Shown here in pieces: positions 52,454-62,641 of a stretch of DNA of 64,000 nucleotides (positions are counted from its first letter, which is position 1; the number at the start of each line of letters is the position of its first letter). Made by a program: the position numbers and the translations under genes. The DNA is from Treponema pedis (lineage in GTDB: Bacteria > Spirochaetota > Spirochaetia > Treponematales > Treponemataceae): positions 2,473,367 to 2,537,366 of the forward strand of contig NZ_CP045670.1 in assembly GCF_017161325.1 (NCBI RefSeq). The letters are read 5' to 3'. The notes below the pieces were generated by a model. It worked only from the letters and a program-made list of their open reading frames with translations, was not told where the DNA came from and ran no database searches.

Positions 52454-54245
52454 GCGTTTTTTTAAAATGATTGTTTATTGCGAAACAACGGAGAAAATGT
52501 GTTTATTAAACAGTATCTTTTTTTACCTTATCGAAGCCGTACGCCCTTTTTTTATATTGTATTTATCAAAGATAATTATCGAAGCTGTTATACAAAAAAC
52601 CGCAATGGAAAAAATTTTACCCGATACCGTATTCCTATTGGCGGCATTTATGCTCTTATCCGTTATTTCAGGAATTTTTGAAAACAGAGCGGAATACAGA
52701 CTAAAACGTTTTTTAAAAAAACATAATATGAAAAAAGCCTTAAACCTTTTAAATTTAAATTATGAATTTACCGAAAAAAACAAATTACAAAATGAGCTTA
52801 CTTCAATTAAACAACTTGAAAGATTTTTAGTATTTTATCCCAACGATTTTATTAAAAAAACGGGAATGCTTATAGGAGGAATTACCGGCGCGGGAGTCGC
52901 CCTTTATTTTGCAAAAAAACTTTTTAACGGTCAGGGCTTCGGAAATATTTCCGGCTTTGCAATCAATATTATCTTTTTAGTCATACTTATAACTTCTTCT
53001 ATAATTACTTTTTTTTCGGCAAACTATATTTACAAAAAATTCGGAGAACATATTTCAGAAAAAACAAAAAAAACTTACCGTTATCTAAATACCTTTCTTA
53101 CTTTAATTTACGATTATAAAACGGGAAAAGATATCAGACTTTACAATAACGACTTAGCTAAAAACTACAGCTTAAAATATCAGGCAATACAAAAAACTTC
53201 ACACAACTTTATGGCTAAGTTTTTTTCAATAACGATAGGCGCGGAAAAAATTTTGGATGGGGCAATATTTTGTATCGTAGTTTTATTTGTAGGTGTAAAA
53301 GCCTTATACGGCTCCATTCCGTTAAGCGAAGTTTTCTTTTACATAGGCGTTTTAAATATTTTTTCATCTCAAATATACGAAGCTTCGGACGCAATAAACA
53401 CAATTATTCCATCCGATAAATACAGAAAAATGCTTTTTAATTTTTACAATTTAAAAAATACAAAACCGGACGGAACCGTCATTCCCGAAAAAGAAAACGG
53501 TCTTTTATTCGAATTTAAAAATGTAAGTTTTAAATATCCCGACACTGAAAAATATGTTATTAAAAATCTCAATTTAACCTTAGATTTTAGAAAAAAACTT
53601 GCTCTTGTAGGAAAAAACGGCTCGGGAAAAAGTACCATTGTTAAACTTTTAATACGTTTATATGACCCGACGGAAGGCGAAATACTTTTAAACGGGATAA
53701 ATATAAAAGAATATAATTATGAAGAATATATTAAAATTTTTTCAGTAGTGTTTCAGGACTTTAAATTACTTGCACTTACTGCCGGACAAAATATTGCAAG
53801 TGCGAATGAATATGATAAAGAACGTGCAACCGACGCCTTATTAAAAACGGGAATGAAAAAATTTTATGAAAAACACGGTCTTGACTCTTATTTATACCAA
53901 AACTTTGAAACGAACGGTATAGAAATTTCAGGCGGCGAAGCTCAAAAAATTGCAATGGCGCGGGCTATATACCATCAAGGAGATGTGTTTATTTTAGACG
54001 AACCGACCGCAGCCTTGGACCCTATTTCGGAAGCGGAAATTTATATGCACTTTGACGGCATAACGCTGAACAATACGGCGGTTTATATTTCCCATAGATT
54101 ATCCTCGTGCAAATTTTGCGACAGAATTGCCGTTATGGATAACGGAAAACTGATTCAATACGGAAAGCATGATGAGCTTGTCGCCGACACAAGCGGAAAA
54201 TATTATGAGCTATGGAATGCACAGGCTAAATATTACCGTAAATAA
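52443..54245 (+). CDS. Fused ABC exporter half-transporter (second locus, second gene)
   Basis: ATG 52443 lies 5 nt after AAAAGGAG, inside the end of the previous gene. 600 residues: membrane domain, then ATPase with Walker A GKNGSGKST, Q-loop FQDFKLLALT, signature ISGGEAQKI, Walker B VFILDEPTAALDP and YISHRL. The signature serine-glycine core is intact in both partners, so both ATP sites may be active. It shares the D-E-P-T-A-A-L-D-P style with its partner, so the pair probably arose by duplication. Confidence 0.85.
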   Translation: MIIKRFFKMIVYCETTEKMCLLNSIFFYLIEAVRPFFILYLSKIIIEAVIQKTAMEKILPDTVFLLAAFMLLSVISGIFENRAEYRLKRFLKKHNMKKALNLLNLNYEFTEKNKLQNELTSIKQLERFLVFYPNDFIKKTGMLIGGITGAGVALYFAKKLFNGQGFGNISGFAINIIFLVILITSSIITFFSANYIYKKFGEHISEKTKKTYRYLNTFLTLIYDYKTGKDIRLYNNDLAKNYSLKYQAIQKTSHNFMAKFFSITIGAEKILDGAIFCIVVLFVGVKALYGSIPLSEVFFYIGVLNIFSSQIYEASDAINTIIPSDKYRKMLFNFYNLKNTKPDGTVIPEKENGLLFEFKNVSFKYPDTEKYVIKNLNLTLDFRKKLALVGKNGSGKSTIVKLLIRLYDPTEGEILLNGINIKEYNYEEYIKIFSVVFQDFKLLALTAGQNIASANEYDKERATDALLKTGMKKFYEKHGLDSYLYQNFETNGIEISGGEAQKIAMARAIYHQGDVFILDEPTAALDPISEAEIYMHFDGITLNNTAVYISHRLSSCKFCDRIAVMDNGKLIQYGKHDELVADTSGKYYELWNAQAKYYRK

Positions 54246-54349
54246 AAAGGCCGCCTTAAATTTTATGTCTTATAATCTTAAAGGTACAACCGTTATACAT
54301 AATCGGGCAAATCAATACGGAATTCCTTAAATTACAGGTCTTTTCCCAC

Positions 54350-54378
54350 TTGAATATATTTTAAATTTATGGTAATAT
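54350..54378 (+). promoter_or_regulatory. Promoter of the rimP-nusA-infB operon
   Basis: TTGAAT (54350-54355), 17 nt, TAATAT (54373-54378). It lies 90 nt upstream of rimP. Confidence 0.5.
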
Positions 54379-54412
54379 TTCACGTAGAACATACAGAATA
54401 TCCTTTAATTGC

Positions 54413-54438
54413 GGAGTCGTTCACACGGCTCCTTTTTT
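54413..54438 (+). promoter_or_regulatory. Leader hairpin before rimP
   Basis: GGAGTCG, loop TTCACA, CGGCTCC, then TTTTTT: a terminator-shaped hairpin inside the 5' leader of the operon. It could attenuate transcription, for example under NusA control, since nusA is the second gene. This is inference. Confidence 0.5.
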
Positions 54439-54468
54439 GTATACAAATCTTTTTTTTGGAGAAAAGAA

Positions 54469-54915
54469 TTGGAATTTATTTTAAAAAAAGACATTCCGTA
54501 TTTTTCAGATTGCGAACCGCTTGTAGAAAATTCGGGGTTTAAACTTGTAGATTTAAATGTTTTCAAAAGGCAAGACAGTTGGCAGGTAAAAGCGGTTATT
54601 AAGGGCGAAAAAGGCGTAAGCGTAAAGGATTGCGCTTCAATACATCGAATTTTACAAGCCCGTCTTGAAGCTATACTTTCATCTCAAGATGTTGTAATGG
54701 AAGTAAGCTCACCAGGAATAAACAGAGTTATAAAACGGTCTACCGAACTGTTTGCATTTAAAGGCGAACAGGCCGAGATTTGGGACTCAGCCATTACGGA
54801 ATGGAGGCGCGGTATTTTAAAAGAAGTAACGGAAAAAAACGTAACTCTAACGGTAAATGACACGGATATTGTAATTCCGTATGAAAATATAAAAAAAGCA
54901 AGATGTAATCTTTAG
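54469..54915 (+). CDS. rimP: Ribosome maturation factor RimP
   Basis: I chose TTG 54469, 6 nt after GGAGAAAAG; the frame reaches back into the leader hairpin. 148 residues: NSGFKLVDLNVFKRQDSWQV KAVI, SVKDCASIHRILQARLE, and MEVSSPGINRVIK, the V-S-S-P-G-x-x-R hallmark of RimP. The C-terminal SH3-like domain follows (GILKEVTEKNVTLTV). RimP helps assemble the 30S subunit. First gene of the conserved rimP-nusA-infB-rbfA-truB run. Confidence 0.9.
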   Translation: MEFILKKDIPYFSDCEPLVENSGFKLVDLNVFKRQDSWQVKAVIKGEKGVSVKDCASIHRILQARLEAILSSQDVVMEVSSPGINRVIKRSTELFAFKGEQAEIWDSAITEWRRGILKEVTEKNVTLTVNDTDIVIPYENIKKARCNL

Positions 54916-54932
54916 GAAATAGGAGATAGTAA

Positions 54933-56426
54933 ATGTCGATGGGGATAACAGAGGCAATTCAGGTATTTGCACAAGAAAAAGGAATAGATGACGATTTTGT
55001 TTTACATATTGTAGAGCAGGCTCTAAAAGCATCTTACAAAAAACAATTCGGAACGGATATTAATGCCGTATTTAACGGAGAAACGGGAAAAATTTATTCA
55101 AAAAAAACTATAGCGGAAACCGTTAAAAATCAAATTTTCGAAATAAGTTTGGAAGATGCAAAAAAACTTGCAGCCGACTGCGACATAGGAGATGAGCTTC
55201 TTGTAGAAGTGGACCCTAAAAATTTCGGAATCAATGCAGCCCGTGTAGGAATGCAAAGAGCAACCCAATGCTTGCGGGAAATGCAAAAAGATTCGCTTTA
55301 TGCCGAATACAGTACAAAGGTAGGCGAAATTATAATAGGTTATTATCATCGTGAACGAAACGGTAATATTTATGTGGACTTAGGCAAGGTAGAAGGACTT
55401 TTACCGCAAAAATTTCAATCTCCGCGGGACCATTTCGGAAGAAATGCCGCCGCAGGCGAAGAAACCCGTATTAAAGCCCTTGTAAAAGAAGTAAAAAAAC
55501 ACAGACAGTCGAATATAGTGCAGCTGATTCTTTCAAGAACCGACAGTCAGTTCGTAAAAAGAATATTGGAACTTGAAGTACCGGAAATAGAAAGCGGTGT
55601 TGTAAAAATTCATCATATTGTCCGCGAAGCGGGATTCAGAACAAAACTTTCCGTTTCTTCCACAAGGGACGATGTAGACCCTGTCGGAGCTTGTGTAGGC
55701 GCAAAGGGAGCGAGAATTCAAGCGGTAATTGCCGAAATAGACGATGAAAAAATAGACGTTGTCCCATTTTCGGAAGACCCTAAAGTTTATATAAAAAACG
55801 CACTTTCACCGGCGGAAGTTTCAAAGGTAATCATCCTTGATGCGGAAAAAAGACTTGCTTTGGCAATAGTTGCCGAATCCCAATTATCGCTTGCAATAGG
55901 AAAACAGGGATTAAATGTAAGACTTGCAAACAGACTTGTAGACTGGAATATCGACGTAAAGACCGAAGAGCAATTTAAAGAAATGGATATTTATACCGAT
56001 GCGATTAAGGCCGTAGAGGGCTTATTTGCGGAAGAAACCGAAGAAGACGACGAATATGAAGAAATTTCCGATGTTTCCGAACTTCCCGGTATTACGGAAG
56101 ATATAGTTGCGGTTCTTCACAATAACGGAATAGAAGACGTTCAAGACCTGATAAATAAAGAAGATAATGAAATTAAAAATCTTGAGGGTATGACCGAAGA
56201 TATGGCCGAAACTCTTCTCGATATTATTGCAAATGCGGTTGAAGTGGTAGAAGAAGATGAAGAGCGGGAAGAAAACACGGTAAATGAAAACGAAGAAATA
56301 GATATAGAAGAACATCAAGATGAAGAATTTGAGTGTCCCGAATGCGGACATCCGATTACAATAGATATGACAAAATGCCCGAATTGCGGTATAGAGCTTG
56401 CTTTTGAATACGAGGACGAAGAATAA
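54933..56426 (+). CDS. nusA: Transcription elongation factor NusA with C-terminal zinc ribbon
   Basis: ATG 54933 follows AATAGGAGATAGTAA. 497 residues. The N-terminal RNA-polymerase-binding domain (1-125) is followed by an S1 domain (GEIIIGYYHRERNGNIYVDL), then two KH domains (DPVGACVGAKGARIQAVIAE; SLAIGKQGLNVRLANRL). The C-terminus has a helix-hairpin-helix region (ELPGITEDIVAVLHNNGIED; LEGMTEDMAETLLDIIANA) and an acidic linker. It ends with two C-x-x-C-G pairs (FECPECGHP, MTKCPNCGIELAF), a zinc ribbon not present in E. coli or B. subtilis NusA. Confidence 0.93.
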   Translation: MSMGITEAIQVFAQEKGIDDDFVLHIVEQALKASYKKQFGTDINAVFNGETGKIYSKKTIAETVKNQIFEISLEDAKKLAADCDIGDELLVEVDPKNFGINAARVGMQRATQCLREMQKDSLYAEYSTKVGEIIIGYYHRERNGNIYVDLGKVEGLLPQKFQSPRDHFGRNAAAGEETRIKALVKEVKKHRQSNIVQLILSRTDSQFVKRILELEVPEIESGVVKIHHIVREAGFRTKLSVSSTRDDVDPVGACVGAKGARIQAVIAEIDDEKIDVVPFSEDPKVYIKNALSPAEVSKVIILDAEKRLALAIVAESQLSLAIGKQGLNVRLANRLVDWNIDVKTEEQFKEMDIYTDAIKAVEGLFAEETEEDDEYEEISDVSELPGITEDIVAVLHNNGIEDVQDLINKEDNEIKNLEGMTEDMAETLLDIIANAVEVVEEDEEREENTVNENEEIDIEEHQDEEFECPECGHPITIDMTKCPNCGIELAFEYEDEE

Positions 56427-56446
56427 TTATAGGGGAAAAATAGTTT

Positions 56447-59131
56447 ATGGCAGAAGATATTGAAAAAACAAACAAACCGGACGTAATTCTTAATAAAAAG
56501 AACAAACCTGTTTCCGAACAAAAAACGGAGCCTAAGAAAAAGGTTAGGGTTATTAAAAAACCTGTCTCTGAAAAACCGAAAAAACCCGAACAAAATGCGG
56601 AAGAAAAACTTTCGGCTTCAATATCTAAAGATATGCCTAAGCAGGTTGTTTCGGTAAAAAAAGCGGATTCTCAAACCGTAAAGCCCAAAGTCGACTCTAC
56701 GAAAGACGGAGGAAAAGAAATTCAAAAAGCCGCACAGCAAGAAGAAGCCTTGCAGCAAAATCGGCCTCATTCCGAAAAACGGGAAGAACAAAAGCCTCAA
56801 ACCGCTCAAACAGGAGAAGCTAAAAATAATCTTCCTCCGAAAAAAGAAGAAAAATCCGGAGCTCAGGTAAATACCGGCGCCCCGATAGATTTTTTGACAA
56901 AACGTCCTAATGTAAAAGCGGGAAACCTCGCCGATAACCCCCGAAAAAATCATCGGGACAGAGGCGACAGAAATACAGGCAAAAATCAGCACTTGGGCGG
57001 CCAGGGAAAAAGACGTGAAAGCAATTTTTCCGGAAGCCAGGCAAGAGCTTATTCGGACAGCAAAAAGCAAAACCGAAGCGGACAGGGTTTACAAAACAGA
57101 GGCGGAAAGCAGGACGGAAGAAGTCAGGGAAAACCGATGGGCTTCGCAGGCCAAAGACCCGCTCCGGCTCCCATACCTGTAGAAAAAAACAAGGGACAAA
57201 ACAATAAAAAAGCATATACCAAGAAAAAGGAAATATACAGTAAAAAAGACAAAGAAGATGAATTTTTTGAAGAAAAGCTTTTAAACCAAAAGAAAAAGCA
57301 AAAAGAAAAAATTCATAATGTTCCGAAGCAAATAGAAATGATGGAAACCATTTCCGTCTCGGAATTGGCAAAGAAAATGAATTTAAAAGCCTCCGAGCTT
57401 ATAGGCAAGTTAATGGGTATGGGAATGATGGTTACAATGAACCAATCCATAGATTACGATACCGCCGCAATTTTAGCTTCGGAATATGAATGCGATGTAA
57501 AAATAGTAAGTCTTTATGATGAAACCGTTATAGAAACAAAGGCTGATGAATTGGACGAGCTTCAACCGCGCCCTCCCGTAGTAACTATTATGGGTCACGT
57601 AGACCACGGAAAAACCAAAACCTTGGACGCTATCAGAAGTTCAAACGTAGCGGCAGGCGAATTCGGAGGAATTACTCAGCATATAGGCGCTTATACCGTC
57701 AATACCAAGGGAGGAAAAATAACCTTCCTTGATACGCCGGGACACGAAGCCTTTACGATGATGCGCGCACGCGGAGCGGAAATTACCGATATTGTAGTTT
57801 TGGTAGTAGCCGCCGATGACGGTGTTATGCCTCAAACCATAGAAGCTATAAACCATGCCCGCGCCGCAAAGGTTCCGATTATAGTTGCGGTAAATAAGGT
57901 GGATAAACCCGAAGCAAACATAGACAAGGTTAAAACACGCCTTTCGGAATTGGGCCTTATGCCCGAAGAATGGGGCGGAGATACGATGTTTGTAGAAATT
58001 TCCGCATTAAAAAAACAGGGAATTGACACCCTTCTTGAAACGATTTTACTGCAAGCGGAAGTGCTTGAGCTTAAAGCCAATTACGGCTGCAACGCCGAAG
58101 GAAAGGTTATAGAATCCAGAATCGACCACGGACGCGGGGTCGTAGCAACAATTATAGTTCAGCGCGGAACCCTGCGTACGGGAGACCCCTATGTGGCAGG
58201 TATTTATTCGGGAAGAGTAAGGGCTATTTTTAACGACCGCGGAGAAAAAATAGATGAGGCTTCACCCAGTATGCCCGTAGAAATTTTAGGACTTGAGGGA
58301 ATGCCCAATGCCGGAGACCCCTTCCAAGTGACCGATTCGGAGCGGATTGCCCGACAAATTTCCGATAAAAGACAGGAACTTAAACGCTTTGAAGACTCCC
58401 GCAACGTTAAAAAGGTTACTTTGGATAATCTGTACGAAACAATTCACGAAGGCGAAGTTTTGGAGCTTAAAGTAATCATAAAAGGCGATGTGCAAGGTTC
58501 GGTTGAAGCCTTAAAACAATCGCTTGAAAAACTGTCCACTCCCGAAATAAGGTTAAACGTTATCCACGCTTCGGCGGGAGCAATTAACGATTCCGACGTT
58601 ATGCTGGCGGCAGCCGACTCGAATGCAATTATCATAGGTTTTAACGTACGACCTACTCCGCAGGCAAAACTGTTGGCTGAACAGGAAAAAGTCGATATAA
58701 GAAAATACACCGTTATTTACACTGCGGTAAATGAAATCAAAGATGCAATGGAAGGAATGCTTTCACCGGACCTTAAAGAACAGGTTATAGGTACTGTGGA
58801 AGTTAGAAATACCTTTAAGGTTCCGAAAATCGGAAAAATTGCAGGCTGCTACGTTACGGACGGTACCGTTAAAAGAAACTGCACGGTTCACGTCATACGT
58901 GAAGGTATTGTTATTCACACGGGAAAAATTTCATCGCTCAAACGCTTTAAAGACGATGCAAAAGAGGTTGCCGCAGGTTTTGAATGCGGTATCTGTATCG
59001 AAGACTTTAATGATATTCAAGTTGACGACCAATTGGAAGTTATCGAAATAATCGAAATTGCCAGAAAACTGAGCGGAAGCGAAACATATAAGGCTCCTGA
59101 AATCCCGCAAGAGGAAATACATAATGAGTGA
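56447..59131 (+). CDS. infB: Translation initiation factor IF-2
   Basis: ATG 56447 follows ATTATAGGGGAAAAATAGTTT. 894 residues. A long low-complexity basic N-terminus (about 1-290; [20 protein letters not shown], then Gly/Arg/Asn-rich) is followed by an IF2-N domain ([20 protein letters not shown]), the GTPase with G1 [12 protein letters not shown]3 DTPGHEAF, G4 NKVDKP, and beta-barrel and C-terminal fMet-tRNA domains. IF-2 places initiator tRNA on the 30S subunit. In G1, lysine follows the P-loop K-T where serine or threonine is more common. Confidence 0.96.
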   Translation: MAEDIEKTNKPDVILNKKNKPVSEQKTEPKKKVRVIKKPVSEKPKKPEQNAEEKLSASISKDMPKQVVSVKKADSQTVKPKVDSTKDGGKEIQKAAQQEEALQQNRPHSEKREEQKPQTAQTGEAKNNLPPKKEEKSGAQVNTGAPIDFLTKRPNVKAGNLADNPRKNHRDRGDRNTGKNQHLGGQGKRRESNFSGSQARAYSDSKKQNRSGQGLQNRGGKQDGRSQGKPMGFAGQRPAPAPIPVEKNKGQNNKKAYTKKKEIYSKKDKEDEFFEEKLLNQKKKQKEKIHNVPKQIEMMETISVSELAKKMNLKASELIGKLMGMGMMVTMNQSIDYDTAAILASEYECDVKIVSLYDETVIETKADELDELQPRPPVVTIMGHVDHGKTKTLDAIRSSNVAAGEFGGITQHIGAYTVNTKGGKITFLDTPGHEAFTMMRARGAEITDIVVLVVAADDGVMPQTIEAINHARAAKVPIIVAVNKVDKPEANIDKVKTRLSELGLMPEEWGGDTMFVEISALKKQGIDTLLETILLQAEVLELKANYGCNAEGKVIESRIDHGRGVVATIIVQRGTLRTGDPYVAGIYSGRVRAIFNDRGEKIDEASPSMPVEILGLEGMPNAGDPFQVTDSERIARQISDKRQELKRFEDSRNVKKVTLDNLYETIHEGEVLELKVIIKGDVQGSVEALKQSLEKLSTPEIRLNVIHASAGAINDSDVMLAAADSNAIIIGFNVRPTPQAKLLAEQEKVDIRKYTVIYTAVNEIKDAMEGMLSPDLKEQVIGTVEVRNTFKVPKIGKIAGCYVTDGTVKRNCTVHVIREGIVIHTGKISSLKRFKDDAKEVAAGFECGICIEDFNDIQVDDQLEVIEIIEIARKLSGSETYKAPEIPQEEIHNE

Positions 59132-59504
59132 ATTCAGATTGTCCCGTTTAGGCGAACAAATCAGAGAGGAAATTTCTTCTCTGATTGTTTCAAATAAAAT
59201 AAAAGACCCGCGGGTTTTTTCCCTGCTTTCGGTAAACCGCGTAATAGTTTCCAAAGACCTTGCTTATGCAAAGGTTTATGTTTCAAGTTTTTTAGATGAA
59301 CATAAAACAAAACAGGGCGTACGGGGTCTGGAAAATGCAGGCGGGTTTATACGCACTTATTTGGCAAAAAAATTACATATAAGACAATGCCCGGAGCTCA
59401 ATTTTATTTTCGATACCAGTATAAAAGAAGGTATTGATATGGTAAACAAGCTGGAAAGCCTTGAAATTTCTCCCGCAGATTCCGATACGGAAAAGAGCTC
59501 TTAA
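59124..59504 (+). CDS. rbfA: Ribosome-binding factor A
   Basis: ATG 59124 overlaps the infB end by 8 bp. 126 residues: SRLGEQIREEISSLIVSNKI, VSKDLAYAKVYVSSFL, GFIRTYLAKKLHIRQCPELN FIFDTSIKEG, the KH-type fold of RbfA. It acts in 30S maturation at the 16S 5' end. Confidence 0.93.
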   Translation: MSEFRLSRLGEQIREEISSLIVSNKIKDPRVFSLLSVNRVIVSKDLAYAKVYVSSFLDEHKTKQGVRGLENAGGFIRTYLAKKLHIRQCPELNFIFDTSIKEGIDMVNKLESLEISPADSDTEKSS

Positions 59505-59511
59505 AGCATAA

Positions 59512-60522
59512 ATGCAAAAAAGAAACGGCTTTATTATTCCGTTTGCAAAGCAAACGGGACTTACAAGCTTTGCCTCTATGACTGCCGTAAAAAAAGCATT
59601 GGGAACAAAAAAAGTGGGCCACACCGGCACCCTCGATTCCTTTGCCGACGGTCTTTTGGTTTTGCTTTCCGATAAAATGACGCATCTTGCCGGCATAATT
59701 TCGGCGGGCAAAAAAAGCTATGAGGTTTGGGCGGAATTCGGAATACAAACATCAAGTCTGGATACTGAGGGCGAAATTATACGTACGGCCGAACTTCCGA
59801 CCCTTTCGGCACTAGAAAAGGCAATACCCGAATTTATAGGAAAGATAGAACAAGTACCGCCCGAATTTTCCGCAATTAAAATAAACGGAAAAAGAGCTTC
59901 CGACAGAATAAGGCAGGGAGAACGGGTAGACTTAGCTCCGCGTCCGATTGAAATTTTCAATATCGGTTTAATAAACATAATCCCCTCACTTGACGGCAAG
60001 GTAAAATACGCAAGACTTTCGGTTGACTGCTCAAAGGGAACATATATCCGCTCCCTTGTCCGCGATTTAGCCGCCTTTATGAAAACTTGCGGTTATGTTA
60101 AAGCTCTTAGGCGAACTGAAGTCGGACCTTTTACCCTTGAAAAAGCCGCCGGCTTTACATTACTTCCCGATTTTTCACAGCTGCCTAAAACTTGGGAAAT
60201 AAAAAGCGAAAACGGAGATTGCAAAAAAAATTATTCGGAACAAAAAGAACTTTCTGCGGAAGAAATCAAAAATAAAATATTAAACTTTACGCCTGATATT
60301 GCGGAAAAATTAAATTTAAAAAGTTTATTCATATCGGAAAAATACTTAAACGACTTTCATTGCGGAAAAAAAATAAAAATCGATTGGTTCACCTCTTTAC
60401 AAAAAGAGCACGTTCTTCTTTTCCCTTCGGAAAAAGCCGCCGTTTTTTTTAACGGGCTTTACACGGGACTAATTTCAATGACGGAAAACGGCTTTAAATA
60501 TGAAACCGTTATAAAGATATAA
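59512..60522 (+). CDS. truB: tRNA pseudouridine-55 synthase TruB
   Basis: ATG 59512, 7 nt after the rbfA stop. 336 residues: GFIIPFAKQTGLTSFASMTA, KKVGHTGTLDSFADGLLVLL with the catalytic Asp, IEQVPPEFSAIKINGKRASD, VDCSKGTYIRSLVRDLAAFM. The C-terminal part (about 230-336) is longer and more divergent than in E. coli TruB. The motif usually reads G-T-L-D-P-x-A-x-G; here Ser replaces Pro (LDSFADG), a variant known in spirochaetes and some others but worth noting. Confidence 0.93.
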   Translation: MQKRNGFIIPFAKQTGLTSFASMTAVKKALGTKKVGHTGTLDSFADGLLVLLSDKMTHLAGIISAGKKSYEVWAEFGIQTSSLDTEGEIIRTAELPTLSALEKAIPEFIGKIEQVPPEFSAIKINGKRASDRIRQGERVDLAPRPIEIFNIGLINIIPSLDGKVKYARLSVDCSKGTYIRSLVRDLAAFMKTCGYVKALRRTEVGPFTLEKAAGFTLLPDFSQLPKTWEIKSENGDCKKNYSEQKELSAEEIKNKILNFTPDIAEKLNLKSLFISEKYLNDFHCGKKIKIDWFTSLQKEHVLLFPSEKAAVFFNGLYTGLISMTENGFKYETVIKI

Positions 60523-60626
60523 AATGCTTAATTAAGTTATAATTAACAGGACAGAACAAAGCCCCCTTGCACGAACAAAACAACAAATACTTGATTTATA
60601 ATCAAAAAAAATCTATACTGAAAAAT

Positions 60627-61277
60627 ATGAAAAAACACATTTTATTTTTATGCACTTTTATGCTTATCTCATCGGTTATAAGCTGTAAATCAAGAGCAAA
60701 TACATTCCCTGAAGAATCTTTATTGATAAAAGAGATTCTAAATGAATTAAATAAGGTTCGAAGCAATCCGAAAAAATATGCGGAAGAAGTTTTATCACCG
60801 CGAATAAAATATTTTGAAGATAAACTTTATAAAGCACCTGGTACAATCCCCATTATAACGAATGAAGGAGCTGCAGCGGTTAAAGAATGTATAAACGTTC
60901 TCAACAAAACATCTCCTATGGGAACACTGTCGCTTGAAAAAGGTTTATCTCTTGCCGCACAAATGCTTGCAGACGACCAGGCAAAAACGGGTCATATCGG
61001 GCATATCGGAAGCGACGGCTCAACGCCTGATAAAAGAATCGGCTTATACGGCAAATGGAGCATAACAATAGGTGAAAATTGCGCTTACGGACCTAAAACC
61101 GCTGAAGAAATAATTGCACAGCTTTTAATCGATGACGGAGTTCCTGACAGAGGGCATCGTATAAATATTTTAAATGAAAAATTTAAAAAAGTAGGTATAG
61201 GTTTTAATGATAAGGAAAAAGCTCCTTACGGGGCCGTTTCGGTAATGGACTTTGCGGGAGATTATATTTCTAAATAA
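60627..61277 (+). CDS. CAP/SCP-domain lipoprotein
   Basis: I chose ATG 60627 because it begins a signal peptide (MKKHILFLCTFMLISSVISC, Cys 20 as lipidation site); the open frame reaches back to 60567 and no ribosome binding site is clear. 216 residues: a CAP domain with ILNELNKVRSNPKKYAEEVL, SLEKGLSLAAQMLADDQAKT, GHIGHIGSDGSTPDKRIG, IGENCAYGPKTAEEIIAQLL, DRGHRINILNEKFKKVGIGF. The conserved His and Glu of the CAP cavity are present. Related proteins bind lipids or act in the envelope; the role here is unknown. Confidence 0.85.
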   Translation: MKKHILFLCTFMLISSVISCKSRANTFPEESLLIKEILNELNKVRSNPKKYAEEVLSPRIKYFEDKLYKAPGTIPIITNEGAAAVKECINVLNKTSPMGTLSLEKGLSLAAQMLADDQAKTGHIGHIGSDGSTPDKRIGLYGKWSITIGENCAYGPKTAEEIIAQLLIDDGVPDRGHRINILNEKFKKVGIGFNDKEKAPYGAVSVMDFAGDYISK

Positions 61278-61365
61278 AATTTTAAGCGAAAAAATTATTT
61301 TATCACTTACAATAAAATAACCGAACCGCGCAAATTGCCGATTTTAAATATTTAAGGAATAAGTT

Positions 61366-62630
61366 ATGAACAATTATTTTAATCTTACGGACACGGTTTT
61401 TGAAGTTACGGAAAAATATCCGCAGCTCATTCCATATTTCGTAAAAAAAGGATTTACGCCGTTAAATAACCCCATTATGCGTAAAATGATGGGAAAAAAG
61501 ATAAGCATAGAAAAAGCTCTTCTTTCAAAAAAACTTGATACGGAAAAATGTGAAGCTGAAATGTGCGCCGTAATTAAAACGGGAACCATAAATACTCTTA
61601 CCGGGTTAAAAAAAACAGATATAAATTCAGCTGAAATGAAAGACGGCGGTAAAAGAAACATAAGAATTGAAGGAGTTTTACCTTGTCCCATTAAAATTCC
61701 TCTTTTGGAAAAATTTGAAGAATTTTATTCGGAATATAAAACGGAAAATGAAGAAAAACTTAAAACCGCCGATTATAAAATAACATACGATTTACGCTCC
61801 GCAAATTTAGGAATCGACTGGATTTGCGAACAGGTAAAAACAGGCAAAAAAGAAAATCTTCCGGATATTTTACTTTCCGCAGGTTTTGAGCTGTTTTTCG
61901 ATAAAAACCTTATGGGCCGCTTTATTGAAGACGGTACATTTAATTGCAAAATAGAAAAAATGAATAAGGATTTTTGTAACGCCGATTTGGATTTACGCGA
62001 CGGTAAAAACAACTATGCAATTATCGGAGCAGTTCCTGCAATTATGATTGTAAACACGGAAACCTTAAACGGACGAAAGCCTCCTGAAACTTGGCAGGAC
62101 TTACTAAAAGACGAATTTGAAAATTCCGTTGCACTCCCCTTCCAAGATTTGGATTTATTTAATGCCGTTATCTTAACCGTTTACAAAATATTCGGAGATG
62201 AAGGAGTGCAAAAATTAGCCGGAGCTTGCGGCAAATTCTTACACCCGGCTCAAATGGTAAAAGGGAAAAAAGAAAGCGTACCGGCAATAAACATCGCTCC
62301 GTTCTTTTTTTCTAAGATGATAAAGGAAAATTCCGCATTAAAAGCGGTTTGGCCTAAAGACGGTGCAATCATCGCTCCGATTTTTATGCTTGTAAAAACC
62401 GAAAATGCCGAAATCACAAAACCCTTTGCCGATTTTTTCTTTCGGAAAAAACGGGAAACATTTTCGCACAAAGCGGATTTTTTCCTTCGACAAATCCCAA
62501 TGTCAACAACAACCTTTCAGCGGATAAAAAATTTATATGGGTAGGCTGGGATTTTTTACACAACAACGACATCGGATTACTTTTAGAAAAATTACGTAAA
62601 GATTTTGAAACGGCTGCATTGCGGAAATAG
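61366..62630 (+). pseudogene. Cytosolic binding-protein-like gene with DUF1858, frameshifted
   Basis: ATG 61366 follows TTTAAGGAATAAGTT. An N-terminal DUF1858-like domain (NLTDTVFEVTEKYPQLIPYF VKKGF) precedes a family-1-type solute-binding fold (LPCPIKIPLLEKFEEFYSEY; LPDILLSAGFELFFDKNLMG; GAVPAIMIVNTETLNGRKPP ETW). There is no signal peptide, so it should stay in the cytosol. The frame breaks at the six-T run 62433-62438; a seventh T gives SEKTGNIFAQSGFFPSTNPN and WVGWDFLHNNDIGLLLEKLR to TAG 62628-62630. The neighbour 11 nt downstream is a HypB/UreG-like GTPase, hinting at a metal or cofactor task. Confidence 0.75.
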
Positions 62631-62641
62631 CGGAGATAAAA

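Noticed and set aside
54413-54438. The conserved rimP leader RNA known from Proteobacteria
   Set aside because: Only a simple stem with a T-run is visible, and I have no basis for matching it to that RNA family.
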